From Candidatus Gastranaerophilales bacterium (GTDB lineage: Bacteria > Cyanobacteriota > Vampirovibrionia > Gastranaerophilales > Gastranaerophilaceae), in the NCBI GenBank assembly GCA_947630535.1, contig CANRHZ010000006.1, forward strand, positions 1 to 61,911: DNA of 61,911 bases. The letters run 5' to 3'. Shown piece by piece: positions 18,224 to 26,488 of the stretch. Each line of letters opens with the position of its first letter. Position 1 is the first letter of the stretch. Made by a program: the position numbers and the translations under genes. The notes beneath the pieces are model-generated. The model ran no database searches. It worked only from the letters and a program-made list of their open reading frames with translations, and was not told where the DNA came from.

Positions 18224-20325
18224 TAAGTAATAAAATATTTAGAATTTTTTTCCTGTTTATCATATTTTTTGCAATGTTTATGCCCGAATTCAATCAGGCA
18301 TCTGCATTTAGCGAAAACAATCCATCCGAAACTCAAGAAGATGACCTTGTTATACCAAAGAAATTAAGAAAAGAAATAAGAAACTCAATTGTAAAAATAT
18401 ACGGTGAAGCCGCCTGTGATGATATAGAAAACAGGGTTTACCAAATTGCAAAAAAAGCCAAAAGTGAAAGAGGATCCGGTCTTTTATCCGAGGACATAAC
18501 AAGGGCGGATGATTGGTACAAGGATGAAATCATTTATATGTTCTATGCCGATCAATTCGGGACAACGGATGAAAATTCGCTAAACAGGTTTGATGATACC
18601 GCTAAAATGTTGGATTACCTTTCGGAGCTTGGAGTTACAACCCTTCATATACTCCCTTTTGCGGATTCTCCCATGGATGATGCGGGGTTTGATGTTAAAA
18701 ATCCGAAAAACGTACGGGAAGATTTAGGCGGGATGCCTCAATTTAAGCATTTTATTATTGAAGCAAAAAAAAGAGGATTTAAAATCAAGGCGGATTTGGT
18801 TTTAAATCATTTTTCAGACCAGCATATCTGGTTTAAAGAACTTCTGGCAGGAGATTTATCCAAGCTTAATTATTTTATTGTTAAAGATAAAATGCCCGAA
18901 TATAAAAGGTATACGGATGAAAAACTTGGCGTGGTTGTCGAATATACGGAAGATGGCAAAGTTTCAAAAAGAAGGCTTATTTTCCCCGAAAACTCCGAAA
19001 ATCACTACAGAAAAATTACCGTAAAAGGGAAGGATTATTTTGTATACCACACTTTTTACCCTTTTCAGCCCGATATAAACTGGAACAACCCCGAGGTTCT
19101 TTATTTTTGTCTGGAAACTATAAGCTACTGGGCAAACCTTGGAATTGATATTTTCAGATTGGATGCTATTCCCTATTATTATAAACAAGACGGCACCAAC
19201 GGAGAAAACCTTCCTCAGACCCACTACATCATAAAGCTTCTAAGTGCATATATTCAAGCAGTTGCGCCAAGATCGGTTATACAGGCTGAAGCCTGCCAGT
19301 ATCCGAAAGAAATTCTTCCGTATTTTGGGGATGAAAGAAAGATAGAAATTGTCAATTCCAAAGGCCAAAAAGAAATAAAAAGAACGGATGAAGTTCAAAT
19401 TGCATACCATTTTCCTTATATGCCGGCTATTTGGGCGGCATTGATAACGGGAGATGCAAAGTATTTTAGAGATGTTGATAAAATTACTCCCGCAATTCCT
19501 CAAAGTGCAAGCTGGGCAATATTTTTAAGGGTACATGATGAGCTCACCTTAGAGATGATTAATCCTGAAATCAGAGAAATTATATATAAATCTCTCGTTG
19601 AAAAAGGGGTTGAATTTAGAAAGGGTTTCGGGGTATCGGGAAGAATGGCTAACTTCCTTGATAATAACCCGAACAGAATTTCTATGGCATTTTCTGTTTT
19701 GCTCTCAATGCCCGGGATTCCGATTATATACTACGGAGATGAAATCGGAATAAGAAACAACTATACAAATGCAATAAAATCCGCAAATAAAAGAAAGCAA
19801 AAAGAATTTAAAACAAAGCTTCTTTCATATTTTGATTCAAGAGATATAAACAGAGGCTCAATTGCAGCCAAGATGTTTTACGGCTCAAGCAAGGACTATT
19901 ACGCATTTAACAGTAAAATTTATAAAAAATGCGCTAAGCTTATAAAAGTAAGAAAAGAAAACCCCTGCATTAAAAGAGGAACAATGACCCAGCTAAAAGC
20001 AAACCACCCGTCTGTGTTTGCTTATCAAAGAAAGTTGAAGGATGATAGGATTATAGTCATAAATAATCTTTCAAAAGAAAAAATAGACGCTCAAATTGAG
20101 CTTCCTATTGACTTTGCATTAAAGCAGGGGATTAAAAAACTAAATTTTTACGATTTAATTGATGAAAATGAAAAAGATGTGAAAGTTTATTTCGGAGCTA
20201 AAAAAATTGCTTTGACCCTGAAACCTTATGAATATCTGTGGCTTACACCAATAAGAGAAGAAAAACAGGTTGAACAAAAGGTGTACGGGAAAGCCAGATT
20301 AAAAATTATTCCTAAACACCGATAA
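18220..20325 (+). CDS. GH13 enzyme of trehalose synthase (TreS) type with a signal peptide
   Basis: This 701-residue alpha-amylase-superfamily enzyme matches trehalose synthase/maltose glucosyltransferase along the catalytic barrel: WYKDEIIYMFYADQFG, DLVLNHFSDQHIWF (region I), GIDIFRLDAIPYY (nucleophile Asp, region II), VIQAEACQYP (acid Glu, region III) and FLRVHDELTLEM (region IV His-Asp), plus NGENLPQTH and YYGDEIG. TreS interconverts maltose and trehalose. Two things are unusual: an N-terminal signal peptide (about 29 residues ending QASA) and an extra stretch of about 65 residues before the barrel, both implying export to the periplasm, and Val instead of Asn in RNHDELTLE. It shares a GTGA overlap with the AsmA-like gene. 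Exact substrate specificity cannot be read from the sequence. Confidence 0.82.
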   Translation: MISNKIFRIFFLFIIFFAMFMPEFNQASAFSENNPSETQEDDLVIPKKLRKEIRNSIVKIYGEAACDDIENRVYQIAKKAKSERGSGLLSEDITRADDWYKDEIIYMFYADQFGTTDENSLNRFDDTAKMLDYLSELGVTTLHILPFADSPMDDAGFDVKNPKNVREDLGGMPQFKHFIIEAKKRGFKIKADLVLNHFSDQHIWFKELLAGDLSKLNYFIVKDKMPEYKRYTDEKLGVVVEYTEDGKVSKRRLIFPENSENHYRKITVKGKDYFVYHTFYPFQPDINWNNPEVLYFCLETISYWANLGIDIFRLDAIPYYYKQDGTNGENLPQTHYIIKLLSAYIQAVAPRSVIQAEACQYPKEILPYFGDERKIEIVNSKGQKEIKRTDEVQIAYHFPYMPAIWAALITGDAKYFRDVDKITPAIPQSASWAIFLRVHDELTLEMINPEIREIIYKSLVEKGVEFRKGFGVSGRMANFLDNNPNRISMAFSVLLSMPGIPIIYYGDEIGIRNNYTNAIKSANKRKQKEFKTKLLSYFDSRDINRGSIAAKMFYGSSKDYYAFNSKIYKKCAKLIKVRKENPCIKRGTMTQLKANHPSVFAYQRKLKDDRIIVINNLSKEKIDAQIELPIDFALKQGIKKLNFYDLIDENEKDVKVYFGAKKIALTLKPYEYLWLTPIREEKQVEQKVYGKARLKIIPKHR

Positions 20326-21409
20326 AAGTTCTTGTGTTTTTTATGTTCAACTTTTCTAACCCCTTTTTAATTACAAAAAGGGTTAAAAAGCTAAAAATAA
20401 GTACAAAAGAAAATCTTATAAGGGCAAAAACAGCTTCTTGTACTATATAATCCCTAAAACCAAACAGGGGCATAAACATATAGTTGAACAAAAATACATA
20501 GTACCAATGAATAAAGAAAAGTCCGAAACTGTATTTTGCGCATATATCCATAAATTTGTTAAATACAAGGTGAGCTTGAATTAAGGTATCAAAGTGTTTT
20601 AGATATGCAAGCACAATACATGTAAATACCATCTTTGATGCCGTTCCGTTTGTTATATTATATTTATGGCTTAAATAAATATCAAAAGCAGCTAATACAA
20701 ACATTAATACAATAAGAGGAAACCTTATATTCCATATTTTATCGGTCATGTTTTCATATTTAGCAAAAAACATTCCGCCCACATACGCACTTGAAAAGTG
20801 AACAAATCCCATAAGCACATATTTTATATAGGCAAAATACCTTCCTTTCATATCAAGACCCATGACCCATTCGGGCTCTATATCCCCCCTTGGTACAAAG
20901 AGGGTTATTAAAATCAAAACGGGTAAAAGTTTATATAAAACATTTTTCTTTTCCAAATATATTAAAACGTAACTTAAAAGGAAAAATATTGTAATCATAG
21001 GAATAAACCACGCAGGCACATTGTGAACACGTCCCGTTGTAATAAATGCGCCGATTTCAAGGAATATGTTCATTCCGTAAAACGGATTTTTATAAATATA
21101 AGGTATGCAAAGACAGGCGATAATCCCGGGGATTGCAGTTATAAGATAGGGTATGATAACGTTTTGCCACTTTTTTTTCAAATAATTTTTGTATTCAAAC
21201 TTGTAGGATAAGTATTGAAACAGATACCCCGCTATAAAAACAAACAGGAATGTACCTCCTGCAAATATTTCAAATGTTATCTGTCTTGTAAGGCTGCCAT
21301 TTGGCCCTATTTGAAGTGTGTGCCCCATCAAAATTAAAAGAATGGCAAGGCCTCTAAATACATTTATGTAATTTAAAATCGGCTTTTTAATACAAGGAGT
21401 GTTTTGCAT
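20312..21409 (-). CDS. Acyltransferase family 3 membrane protein
   Basis: A 365-residue protein with about ten hydrophobic segments and the family start INVFRGLAILLILMGHT, whose Arg and His are the conserved catalytic pair of acyltransferase-3 (OafA/NodX-like) proteins. These enzymes O-acylate surface polysaccharides or glycolipids at the inner membrane; the acceptor is unknown here. It converges on the TreS-like gene and overlaps its end by 14 bases. tRNA-Val lies just upstream on the same strand. Confidence 0.82.
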   Translation of the reverse strand: MQNTPCIKKPILNYINVFRGLAILLILMGHTLQIGPNGSLTRQITFEIFAGGTFLFVFIAGYLFQYLSYKFEYKNYLKKKWQNVIIPYLITAIPGIIACLCIPYIYKNPFYGMNIFLEIGAFITTGRVHNVPAWFIPMITIFFLLSYVLIYLEKKNVLYKLLPVLILITLFVPRGDIEPEWVMGLDMKGRYFAYIKYVLMGFVHFSSAYVGGMFFAKYENMTDKIWNIRFPLIVLMFVLAAFDIYLSHKYNITNGTASKMVFTCIVLAYLKHFDTLIQAHLVFNKFMDICAKYSFGLFFIHWYYVFLFNYMFMPLFGFRDYIVQEAVFALIRFSFVLIFSFLTLFVIKKGLEKLNIKNTRTFIGV

Positions 21410-21440
21410 TTATAAAACCTTTTTGTTGCGGGATTAAGTT

Positions 21441-21513
21441 TGGGCGATACAGGACTTGAACCTGTGACCCCCACAATGTCGATGTGATACTCTACCAACT
21501 GAGCTAATCGCCC
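21441..21513 (-). tRNA. tRNA-Val (GAC)
   Basis: Read on the minus strand this 73-base sequence folds as a full cloverleaf: acceptor GGGCGAT/ATCGCCC with discriminator A, D-arm GCTC/GAGT, anticodon stem TCACA/TGTGG with loop TCGACAT (anticodon GAC), and T-arm ACAGG-TTCAAGT-CCTGT. CCA is not encoded. Confidence 0.95.
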
Positions 21514-21547
21514 TTAATTTTGTTAAATATATGATACCAAAAAATAA

Positions 21548-22048
21548 TTATATCAGCAATCCGGCTTGAAGGTATGCGTTTTGATTTTTGGGTTTTCCTA
21601 TAACATAAAAGTATTCGGGTCTGTTGGAGTTTTTGTATGCTTCGGCATTAATGATGAAAATTTTTTCTTTTTCACAGTACTTATTTTTGTATGCATCAAG
21701 CAGTGCTTCCGTGTTTTTTCTTTTATATCCGTGTTCTCTGGCATGCTCTATTAAGTTGTTTACAATAACAATATCTTCTCCTGTGCACAAATAACTTCTG
21801 TTCTCGATTGAAAAAGGCAAAACTCCGTATGGCGTTGAGCCGATTTTTTCATTTTTAGTCTTTGGCGGACAGTAATCGGGGATATAACTTTTTACAAGCT
21901 CCCTTATGCTTTCTTGATCATTTTTTGTATATAATTTATCGGCAGCATCTTTTCTGTTTAAAACATCTAAGACTGCTTTTCTTGTATACCAAGGGTTTCT
22001 TGGAGAATGTGTTTGAAATTTTGCAATACCGCTAAAGCTTACTTTCAT
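21548..22048 (-). CDS. Hypothetical protein with N-terminal KVSFSGI motif
   Basis: The protein has 166 residues and no recognised family. It begins MKVSFSGIAKF, has no signal peptide or membrane segment, is rich in Lys, Asn and Tyr, and has a central PYGVLPFSIENRSYL and C-terminal EYFYVIGKPK. The start lies eight bases after the rimO stop with a GGAT-type ribosome binding site inside the gap, so it is probably cotranscribed with rimO. A KVSFYGI motif also occurs near the N-terminus of the unrelated protein at 35621-36406. Function unknown, probably lineage-specific. Confidence 0.7.
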   Translation of the reverse strand: MKVSFSGIAKFQTHSPRNPWYTRKAVLDVLNRKDAADKLYTKNDQESIRELVKSYIPDYCPPKTKNEKIGSTPYGVLPFSIENRSYLCTGEDIVIVNNLIEHAREHGYKRKNTEALLDAYKNKYCEKEKIFIINAEAYKNSNRPEYFYVIGKPKNQNAYLQAGLLI

Positions 22049-22056
22049 ATTTATCC

Positions 22057-23352
22057 TTAAATTTTTCCATATAAATCATACTCAGAACATGACGTCACTT
22101 CAACATCAAAAATATCCCCCGGTACAAGAATTTTATCGGTTTCAATGTAAATTAATCCGTCCACATCGGGTGCGTCTTTATATGTTCTTGCGATTGCAAT
22201 GCCGTCTGATTGGATTGTTTCTATAATGGAAGGGATTTTTTTGCCAATCAGGCTTTCATTTATTTCTTTTGAAATTTGTTTTTGAAGGGAAAGTATTTCA
22301 TTTTTCCTTTTTAATTTAACCCTTTTTGGAACCTGCGGTTTAAGGTTGTAGGCATACGTATTTTTTTCTTTTGAAAATTCAAAAACCCCAAGCCTGTCAA
22401 ACCTTGCTTCTTTAACAAAATTATATAAATGTTCAAAGTGTTTTTCGTTTTCTGTAGGATAGCCCGTGATTAAGGTTGTCCTAATTGAAAGGTTGTCTAT
22501 TTTGTTTCTTAAATTATCTATAAATTTAAGCCCGTCAATTACGGGGCGCTTCATAGCTTTTAGTATATCGGGGTGGGAATGCTGAAGGGGGATATCAACG
22601 TATTTTGTGAGTTTGTCTATATTTTGGTAGGCTTTTATTAAATTATCGTTAAAAGTTGTGGGGTATGTGTATAAAACCCTAATCCATCCCAGATTTTCTA
22701 TTTTATCAAGTTCATATAAAAGCTTATCAAGAGAGGGTTTGCCATATATATCGCATCCGTAGAATGATGTGTCTTGTGCGATAAGAATAATTTCGTTTAC
22801 CCCTTTTAAAACGAGTTCTTTTGCTTCTTTTACAATATTTTCTATGGGTCTTGATTTATAGGCTCCTCTAAGTTTTGGTATAATGCAAAAGCCGCAAGTA
22901 TTGTTGCACCCTTCGGCTATTTTTATATAAGAGCTTGAACCTACCGTAATTTGAGCCCTTTTTGTAGTTTCGGGGTATATGTAGTTTGGGGTTTTTGAAA
23001 CGTAGTAAAATTCTTTTTTTGTATCTATAAGTTCAGCAATTTTGTCAAAATCGGAAACTCCGACAAAACCGTAGGCTTCTTGTATTAATTTTTTTAAATG
23101 TTTTTGGTGTTTTTGAGGAAGGCAACCTGTTATAATAACTTTTTTTCCTTCTTCTATCATATCAAAAATACTTTTTACGCTTTCTTCTTCGGCATCAAAA
23201 ATAAAAGAGCATGTATTTATTATTACATATTCTACATCAGGGCTATTGGCATCAAGCGTAACTTCATACCCTTTTTCAATAAGTTTGCCCGAAATAAGTT
23301 CGGTATCTATTAAATTTTTTGCACACCCATGGTGGATTATACCAATTTTCAT
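22057..23352 (-). CDS. rimO: Ribosomal protein uS12 (Asp) methylthiotransferase
   Basis: This 431-residue radical SAM enzyme adds a methylthio group to the conserved Asp of ribosomal protein S12. The N-terminal UPF0004 domain has the three cluster-binding cysteines C10 (HHGCAKNLIDTE), C48 and C77. The radical SAM cluster motif is C149-x3-C153-x2-C156 in EGCNNTCGFCIIPKLRG. A C-terminal TRAM domain runs from about 365. GCAKNLIDTE and FCIIPKLRGAYKSRPIE fit RimO better than the related MiaB. It is probably cotranscribed with the downstream hypothetical gene. Confidence 0.92.
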   Translation of the reverse strand: MKIGIIHHGCAKNLIDTELISGKLIEKGYEVTLDANSPDVEYVIINTCSFIFDAEEESVKSIFDMIEEGKKVIITGCLPQKHQKHLKKLIQEAYGFVGVSDFDKIAELIDTKKEFYYVSKTPNYIYPETTKRAQITVGSSSYIKIAEGCNNTCGFCIIPKLRGAYKSRPIENIVKEAKELVLKGVNEIILIAQDTSFYGCDIYGKPSLDKLLYELDKIENLGWIRVLYTYPTTFNDNLIKAYQNIDKLTKYVDIPLQHSHPDILKAMKRPVIDGLKFIDNLRNKIDNLSIRTTLITGYPTENEKHFEHLYNFVKEARFDRLGVFEFSKEKNTYAYNLKPQVPKRVKLKRKNEILSLQKQISKEINESLIGKKIPSIIETIQSDGIAIARTYKDAPDVDGLIYIETDKILVPGDIFDVEVTSCSEYDLYGKI

Positions 23353-23440
23353 ATAACTTTTTTAACAAAAAAAAAGTTTAGGGGCAATTATTTTATACGT
23401 TTTGTTTTATTTTGTATGAAAAACATAATGGAATTTTTTT

Positions 23441-23830
23441 ATGATAAATAATACGGTTCAAAACCCTTATAATATGACTCTCCCAAGCGACTTAGACAGA
23501 GTGTCCGATATAGTCGGACTTGATGTTAATAATTATGTTTTTGGGCCAATGGGGGATTCTTTCAGTCAAAATACAAATCAAGTGCAAAATAATTCTCCCG
23601 AGGTTGACGGCACCATTGAAAAGAGTTTTGAAAATAATGCCGAAAATAAAGCAAATAAAGAAAATAAAAAACATAAATTTAACCCGAATAAAGTTTTTGG
23701 AACTATCGGGCTTATATTAATTGCTTCTTGCCCGCTTTTACTTATAAGAGGCTTATCAAAAAATCAAAATACGACGGGCCCTATAAAAAATATGATAAAT
23801 AACATACTATCAAAAATAAAAAAACCATAA
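23441..23830 (+). CDS. Hypothetical protein with one C-terminal-half membrane helix
   Basis: A 129-residue protein of no recognised family. Residues 1-80 are polar and Asn/Gln/Glu-rich, followed by a Lys-rich stretch (ENKKHKFNPNK) and one transmembrane segment (about 87-106, IGLILIASCPLLLIRGL), then a basic, Asn-rich tail. It looks like a small tail-anchored or single-pass protein. It starts 88 bases upstream of, and divergent from, rimO, and lies 66 bases before the next gene on the same strand. Confidence 0.6.
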   Translation: MINNTVQNPYNMTLPSDLDRVSDIVGLDVNNYVFGPMGDSFSQNTNQVQNNSPEVDGTIEKSFENNAENKANKENKKHKFNPNKVFGTIGLILIASCPLLLIRGLSKNQNTTGPIKNMINNILSKIKKP

Positions 23831-23896
23831 TAAATATAATTGTTTAAAGTTGTTAAATATATTGATAAATAATAAAAAATCGTTATAGTAGTTCTT

Positions 23897-24517
23897 ATGA
23901 GGCGATTTATTTTTATTACGGTAATCTTTTTTTCTTTTATAAATTGTGCAAACTGTGCAATTGATGATAATTTGGATTACGATTTTATAAATAACGCATT
24001 TTCAAACCCAAACCCCACAACAAACCAACAGTTTGAAGATGTTATGAAGCAGTATGAACAACCAAAAAGAGAAGGGTTATTTAAAAAGCTCTATCGATTT
24101 TTTGATTCTGACAAAGCAAAATATGATGAAGCTTTCAAAAAAAGGTATGAAAACCCCAACAATCAGCCGACAAGAATAAAAGATGTCCCCGAAGATAAGC
24201 CTACTGTCTTAATTTCTGCTAATTCTACCGATTCAAGCGGAAACAGTGTGACGGCAGGATACTATCAAATATCTTTTAAAAAAGATGAAAATGATAAATA
24301 CACTCTTGAATTAACAGAAGGAGGAAACAGGCATGTTGCAACCCTAAAGGCGCACATTATAAATGAAGATGACAATGCGCCTTCCGTTGTTTATGCAAGA
24401 GCACAGGCACTCGATAACGGTTTTATAAAGGTTATATATTCTAATCTTGATTTAACCTTAATCGGATATTTAAAAATAGTTCAAAATAAAATTGATGAGT
24501 TTGAACCTTTGTATTAA
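23897..24517 (+). CDS. Exported hypothetical protein
   Basis: The 206-residue protein begins with a clear signal peptide (MRRFIFITVIFFSFINCANCA, cleavage near residue 21; the Cys residues leave a lipoprotein reading open but without a good lipobox). The mature part is acidic and Asn-rich, then a beta-rich domain (about 100-200) follows with VLISANSTD, AGYYQISFKK and FIKVIYSNLDLTLIGYLKI. No family is recognised. It lies between another lineage-specific gene and a GT2 gene on the same strand; a periplasmic location is inferred. Confidence 0.65.
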   Translation: MRRFIFITVIFFSFINCANCAIDDNLDYDFINNAFSNPNPTTNQQFEDVMKQYEQPKREGLFKKLYRFFDSDKAKYDEAFKKRYENPNNQPTRIKDVPEDKPTVLISANSTDSSGNSVTAGYYQISFKKDENDKYTLELTEGGNRHVATLKAHIINEDDNAPSVVYARAQALDNGFIKVIYSNLDLTLIGYLKIVQNKIDEFEPLY

Positions 24518-24576
24518 CAAATTGAAAAAAAATACTAAAAGTGCTATCATTTTTCTTGGTTTTACGGGAATTAAAG

Positions 24577-25368
24577 ATGATAAACGGAAAAAAGATAGTT
24601 GTTGTTATGCCCGCATACAATGCGGAAAAGACACTTGAGATTACATATAAAGAAATATACAGGGACTTTGTTGACGAAGTAATTCTTGTGGATGATAACT
24701 CTTTAGATAACACAAAAGATGTTTCAAAGAGCCTTAATATAACCACAATTGTTCATAAACAAAATTTAGGATACGGGGGAAACCAAAAGTCATGCTACCT
24801 TGCCGCTCTAAAAGAGGACGCTGATATTGTTATTATGGTTCATCCCGATTATCAGTATACCCCAAAACTTGTTCCCGCTATGGCTTCAATGATAGCCTTC
24901 GGAGAGTATGATGCCGTTATAGCTTCAAGAATGCTTACAAATTCGGCACTTAAAGGGGGAATGCCTTTGTATAAGTATTTAGCCAATAAGTTCCTTACTC
25001 TTTTTCAAAACGTATTTTTATCCCAAAATTTATCAGAGTACCACACGGGATTTAGGGCATTTTCAAAAGATGTTTTAAAAAATCTTCCTCTTTTAGAATG
25101 CAACAACGACTTTGTTTTTGACAATGAAATGCTTGCGCTTACTTTTTATTACGGGTATAAAGTGGGAGAAATTTCTTGCCCTACCAAATATTTCCCCGAT
25201 GCAAGTTCAATTAACCTTAAACGCTCAATAAAATACGGGTTTGGTGTATTGGGGGTAAGTTTAGGGTATTTTCTTGCAAGGCTTTCTATCTTTAAATCAA
25301 AAATATTTAGAAAAGATGCAAAAAAGCTTAATTTGAACGACAAAATCGAATATTACTATAAAAAATAA
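24577..25368 (+). CDS. Family 2 glycosyltransferase (dolichyl/polyprenyl-phosphate sugar transferase type)
   Basis: A 263-residue GT-A enzyme with IVVVMPAYNAEKTL, VDEVILVDDNSLDNT (donor-binding DD), NLGYGGNQKSCYLAAL and VHPDYQYTP (the DxD-like site). It resembles DPM1-type enzymes that move a sugar from UDP or GDP to polyprenyl phosphate. It lacks the two C-terminal helices of GtrB-type proteins, so it is probably a peripheral cytoplasmic protein. ATG 24577 is used; an upstream GTG at 24541 would add 12 residues without support. The convergent neighbour wecB fits a role in surface polysaccharide. Confidence 0.85.
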   Translation: MINGKKIVVVMPAYNAEKTLEITYKEIYRDFVDEVILVDDNSLDNTKDVSKSLNITTIVHKQNLGYGGNQKSCYLAALKEDADIVIMVHPDYQYTPKLVPAMASMIAFGEYDAVIASRMLTNSALKGGMPLYKYLANKFLTLFQNVFLSQNLSEYHTGFRAFSKDVLKNLPLLECNNDFVFDNEMLALTFYYGYKVGEISCPTKYFPDASSINLKRSIKYGFGVLGVSLGYFLARLSIFKSKIFRKDAKKLNLNDKIEYYYKK

Positions 25369-25375
25369 TTTTTTT

Positions 25376-26488
25376 TCAAGCAAAGTGTTTTATTATAATG
25401 TCTGCTATTTTAGCTGAAGCATGGCCGTCGCCATAAGGGTTTATATTTTTTGCCATTTTTTGATATTCTTCTTTATCTTCAAGAAGAATTCCTGCCTCTT
25501 TTAAGATTTTTTCTTTATCGGAGCCAACCAATTTGGTGCAACCGGAATAAAGTGCCTCAGGTCTTTCCGTTTCATCTCTTAAAACAAGGACGGGAACCCC
25601 TAAAGACGGAGCTTCCTCTTGAACACCGCCCGAATCGCTCAAAATAAGAGTTGATTTTTTCATTAAAGCGCAAAACGGGGCATAATCCAAGGGTTCAATC
25701 AATTTAATTCTTTCTATGCCTTTTAAGAACTTTTCTGCCGTATTTTTAACATTGGGGTTAGGATGAACCGGATACACAATTTCAACATCTTTATATCTTT
25801 TTACAATTTCAACCGCAGCTTTGCATATATTTTCCAAAGGTTTTCCGAAGTTTTCTCTCCTGTGAGAGGTCAAAAGAACGGTTTTTAAATTCGGGTTCAA
25901 TCCAAGATATGAAATATCGGATAAGTTATTCTTGATTGTATATAAAAGCGCATCAATAACCGTATTTCCCGTTTCAAATATGGAATTTTTGTTTTTTATC
26001 CCCGAATTAATGAGGTTATCAATTGAACCTTTTGTGGGGCAAAAATACAAGTCCGAAACGGAATCTACAATTACTCTGTTTATTTCTTCCGGGAAAGGAT
26101 AATTTTTATCAAAAGTCCTTAAGCCCGCTTCCACATGACCTATTTTTATTTTTGAATAAAATGCACTCAGAGCGCTGATTGATGCGGTAGTTGTATCCCC
26201 GTGAACAAGGACAATATCGGGGTTTATTTCATCATAGACTTTTTTTGTTGAAAGAAGTATATCGGAAGTTAAATGCCACAAATCCTGATTTTCTTTCATA
26301 AGGTTTAAATCGTAATCGGGTTTTATATTGAATAAATCCAAAACGGAATCGAGCATTTGTCTGTGCTGGGCAGTGACCAGAACATAGGTTTCGATTTCTT
26401 TTCGCTTTTTTAATTCCATAACCACGGGCGCCATTTTTATGGCTTCAGGGCGTGTCCCAAATACGACTACGGTTTTAATTTTTTTCAT
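25376..26488 (-). CDS. wecB: UDP-N-acetylglucosamine 2-epimerase (non-hydrolysing)
   Basis: At 370 residues it has the usual length. It interconverts UDP-GlcNAc and UDP-ManNAc for envelope polysaccharides. Diagnostic stretches are VVFGTRPEAIKMAPV, TAQHRQMLD, LVHGDTTTA, HVEAGLRT, PFPEEINR, TSHRRENFG, HPNPNV and LSDSGGVQEEAPSLG. The ATG at 26488 lies inside the end of the upstream SulP-like gene (14-base overlap), so the two are coupled. AGGA about nine bases upstream serves as ribosome binding site. Confidence 0.94.
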   Translation of the reverse strand: MKKIKTVVVFGTRPEAIKMAPVVMELKKRKEIETYVLVTAQHRQMLDSVLDLFNIKPDYDLNLMKENQDLWHLTSDILLSTKKVYDEINPDIVLVHGDTTTASISALSAFYSKIKIGHVEAGLRTFDKNYPFPEEINRVIVDSVSDLYFCPTKGSIDNLINSGIKNKNSIFETGNTVIDALLYTIKNNLSDISYLGLNPNLKTVLLTSHRRENFGKPLENICKAAVEIVKRYKDVEIVYPVHPNPNVKNTAEKFLKGIERIKLIEPLDYAPFCALMKKSTLILSDSGGVQEEAPSLGVPVLVLRDETERPEALYSGCTKLVGSDKEKILKEAGILLEDKEEYQKMAKNINPYGDGHASAKIADIIIKHFA

